Shown here one piece after another: positions 62,411 to 64,000 of a stretch of 64,000 nucleotides of DNA; position 1 is the stretch's first letter; every line of letters starts with the position of its first letter. Origin of the DNA: an uncultured Acholeplasma sp. GTDB taxonomy: Bacteria; Bacillota_I; Bacilli_A; Acholeplasmatales; Acholeplasmataceae. A program made the translations under genes and the position numbers. Location of the stretch: NCBI GenBank assembly GCA_937868795.1, contig CALMNM010000152.1, forward strand, positions 24,434-88,433. Reading direction: 5' to 3'. The notes under the pieces are model-generated. The model had not been told where the DNA came from and did no database searches. It saw only the letters and a program-made list of their open reading frames with translations.

Positions 62411-64000
62411 TTACAACGATTCAAGATAATCTATCGCTGCCTGGATTGAACTTCTGAGCAAGCGAATTCTACCAGGATTCATGAAGTAATAATCGTTAGC
62501 ATTAAATGGATCAATTAAATCATAAACATTATTCATCGGGTCAACAGTACTTGCTATGATGTAGTAAATGATCGTGTTTGGACCATCTGTATTTGCTTCT
62601 ACAAGAATTTCAACATCGGAGTTCGACAATCCTTCAAGTGTTGTTAATGTAATTTCACTTGCAACATTTGCAATTGAAGATATACCAAGAATGTTCATTG
62701 AAGTTGCAATATGACTCATTTCTGCAATCTTAATGTCATAAACTAGCGGTGTAACAGGTAGACCTGGGTCGTAGTTTCGAGCATTGATGTCGGTGACATG
62801 AGATTCATCTGTATCAATCGAGGAATCATTAATACCCTTAGAAATCAAGCGGTAAACGATGAGTTTATCAAGAGCAACTAGATTGCTAATCATCGTGCCA
62901 TTAAATGAGTTTGGATCAATGGTGACATCGGCAATCGTCGTTGTATCTTCATCTTCTGGTGCAACGTTGCCAATAAGTTTGAGGGCTGCAATTAAACCTT
63001 CAATTTCATCATGACGCAAGTCATTGGTGTTGCGATAAGCGGTTGTTGGAACACCATAATCATGACCACTTCTAATATCACTAACCGCAGAAATCATCGG
63101 TGTCGATAAGATATGAACAACAATCGGTGAGAAGCCAAGTGGGTACTTGATTAAGTCGGTCGTACCAATGGCAATCACGCTATCGATTTCATCGAACGTG
63201 AGCGAAGCAGTGGTAATCGTTCCTGCACCACCTGTACCAATACCTAAGGTGTCAAGTGCGGTTAAGATCGCATCAATTTCAGGACGGACAAGGTCAGTTC
63301 TTGCTACATCATCTTCAAAGGATTCATCAGGAATATCAGCAGAACCTAAACTTGTGATCACCGCATTTGAAATCAAGCGGTTAAGAATAATTGAATTTTC
63401 ATTAAATTGTTGTAATGTATCGATAGCGAGTGTGCTTTCATTGACTGTAATGCTGGTCACTAAGACATCTTCATCGCCATCAGCGAGAATGTAAATCGCA
63501 TCGATCATGTAACCTATTTCATCATTGGTTAATCTCAAGTTTGGATCACTATTGATATAGGCTGTTTGACGTATCTTTGGAGCGGTGAGCATATCTACAA
63601 TCGAATCAGAGATGACTTGCTTAATAATCACAGAACCGTTGGTCTTCAGATCTTGCGTTTGTCCCACGGTTACATTGATATTGACAGCTGAGACTTTTAC
63701 ATCATCCAAATCTTGACCTGGATTGAGTGGATCGTAGGCAAGAATATAGAGCGCATCAATCATTTCATCCACTTCAGTAGTCTTCAAGTTGTTACCTGGA
63801 GTATCGAGCAAGTATGCATCATCAGGTACTTTAGCGACGCCAACGGAATCAATGATCGAATCACTGATCAACTTCTGCATAATCAAGGATTCATTTTCAG
63901 TTATACCATTGAGTTGTCCTAACGTAATATCCGTCGAAATAGCAGAGACTAGGAGTGCTTCATTACCATCGGCTAGGATGAGTAACGCATCAATCATATG
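62411..64000 (-). CDS. Large repeat-built (probably surface) protein, C-terminal part
   Basis: The open frame enters from the right edge and has no plausible start inside the window; the first Met codons lie inside repeats. The visible 529 residues consist of six tandem units of 78-102 residues, each starting with a helix like MIDAL-x-ILA-x, followed by a Val/Thr/Ser-rich stretch and a segment like LIM-x-LISDSI-x-D-x-x, ending before the next MIDA-type helix. The protein ends with a truncated seventh unit (SIQAAIDYLESL). There are no cysteines, no LPxTG motif and no C-terminal membrane helix. Family unknown; an extracellular adhesin-like or scaffold role is inferred from the repeats. Confidence 0.8.
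   Translation of the reverse strand, partial: HMIDALLILADGNEALLVSAISTDITLGQLNGITENESLIMQKLISDSIIDSVGVAKVPDDAYLLDTPGNNLKTTEVDEMIDALYILAYDPLNPGQDLDDVKVSAVNINVTVGQTQDLKTNGSVIIKQVISDSIVDMLTAPKIRQTAYINSDPNLRLTNDEIGYMIDAIYILADGDEDVLVTSITVNESTLAIDTLQQFNENSIILNRLISNAVITSLGSADIPDESFEDDVARTDLVRPEIDAILTALDTLGIGTGGAGTITTASLTFDEIDSVIAIGTTDLIKYPLGFSPIVVHILSTPMISAVSDIRSGHDYGVPTTAYRNTNDLRHDEIEGLIAALKLIGNVAPEDEDTTTIADVTIDPNSFNGTMISNLVALDKLIVYRLISKGINDSSIDTDESHVTDINARNYDPGLPVTPLVYDIKIAEMSHIATSMNILGISSIANVASEITLTTLEGLSNSDVEILVEANTDGPNTIIYYIIASTVDPMNNVYDLIDPFNANDYYFMNPGRIRLLRSSIQAAIDYLESL
62455..63997 (-). repeat. Tandem protein repeats (six units)
   Basis: Unit boundaries on the minus strand: 63997-63764, 63763-63509, 63508-63269, 63268-62996, 62995-62720 and 62719-about 62450. 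Similarity is clear in the first three and weak in the later ones, so older units have drifted. Confidence 0.7.

Noticed and set aside
62411..64000. CRISPR-like or DNA-level tandem repeat
   Set aside because: Units are 230-300 bases, similar only at protein level, with an open frame throughout.

Overview
The window looks like the chromosome of a low-to-moderate GC member of the Bacillota/Mycoplasmatota. The best guess is a deep-branching, free-living relative of the Mollicutes (Izemoplasmatales/Acholeplasmatales-like), but the sequence alone does not prove this. Arguments for it are the conserved chain phoH-ybeY-cdd-era-recO-glyS-dnaG-rpoD-trmK, the alpha2-type glycyl-tRNA synthetase, paired ATP- and PPi-type phosphofructokinases, PPDK beside pyruvate kinase, many heterodimeric ABC exporters, and sigma-A promoters close to TTGACA-17-TATAAT. 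UGA is a normal stop (for example dnaG, cdd-ybeY overlap and the 8014 ABC gene end in TGA), so this is not a code-4 Mycoplasma. Most genes lie on the minus strand. No gene-free stretch exceeds about 190 bases, and no rRNA, transposase, phage gene or CRISPR array was seen.

Layout. 1-4.3 kb: minus-strand type IV pilus/type II secretion-like operon (two prepilins, a PilX/GspK-like protein, a membrane-anchored protein, a PilB/GspE ATPase cut by the left edge). 4.4-6.1 kb: HAD phosphatase, an AT-rich orphan, tRNA-Arg(TCT). 6.1-10.2 kb: MarR plus heterodimeric ABC exporter. 10.3-20 kb: macromolecular-synthesis and RNA-maturation genes, then rpsU, rsmE, secG. 20-26 kb: cysE/cysK, a metallo-beta-lactamase-fold hydrolase, an RlmD-like methyltransferase, serine dehydratase, M32 carboxypeptidase. 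26-30.6 kb: metal operon ZIP-DtxR-MgtE-MgtE with a perfect palindrome at its promoter. 30.7-35.4 kb: aldo-keto reductase and a second ABC pair. 35.4-36.7 kb: a DUF2089/SHOCT-like three-gene cassette whose last gene is frameshifted. 36.8-46.4 kb: pepT, Sel1-repeat protein, membrane proteins, SGNH hydrolase, uvrB, Na/Pi transporter, pyruvate kinase. 46.6-50.7 kb: third ABC pair with MarR. 50.8-56.4 kb: lipoprotein, PPDK, and the two PFKs diverging from one control region. 56.5-62.4 kb: nitroreductase, a DUF5058/membrane/M20 peptidase cassette, a K+ channel, a membrane protein. 62.4 kb to the right edge: the C-terminal end of a large repeat-built protein.

How it fits together. Glycolytic flux is handled by ATP-PFK and PPi-PFK at the top and by PK and PPDK at the bottom, so pyrophosphate may be used as an energy currency. 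Four CcpA cre-like boxes sit at an almost constant 41.5-42.5 bases upstream of the -10 elements of a HAD phosphatase, cysK, pyk and the PPi-PFK gene. This suggests a shared carbon-flux activator. Metal import is tied to a DtxR-type repressor in its own operon, and two exporter operons carry their own MarR regulators with inverted repeats at their promoters. The most novel-looking items are the fixed-spacing cre-like set, the three-protein SHOCT-module cassette, the pilus operon with its unassigned membrane protein, and the repeat protein at the right edge.
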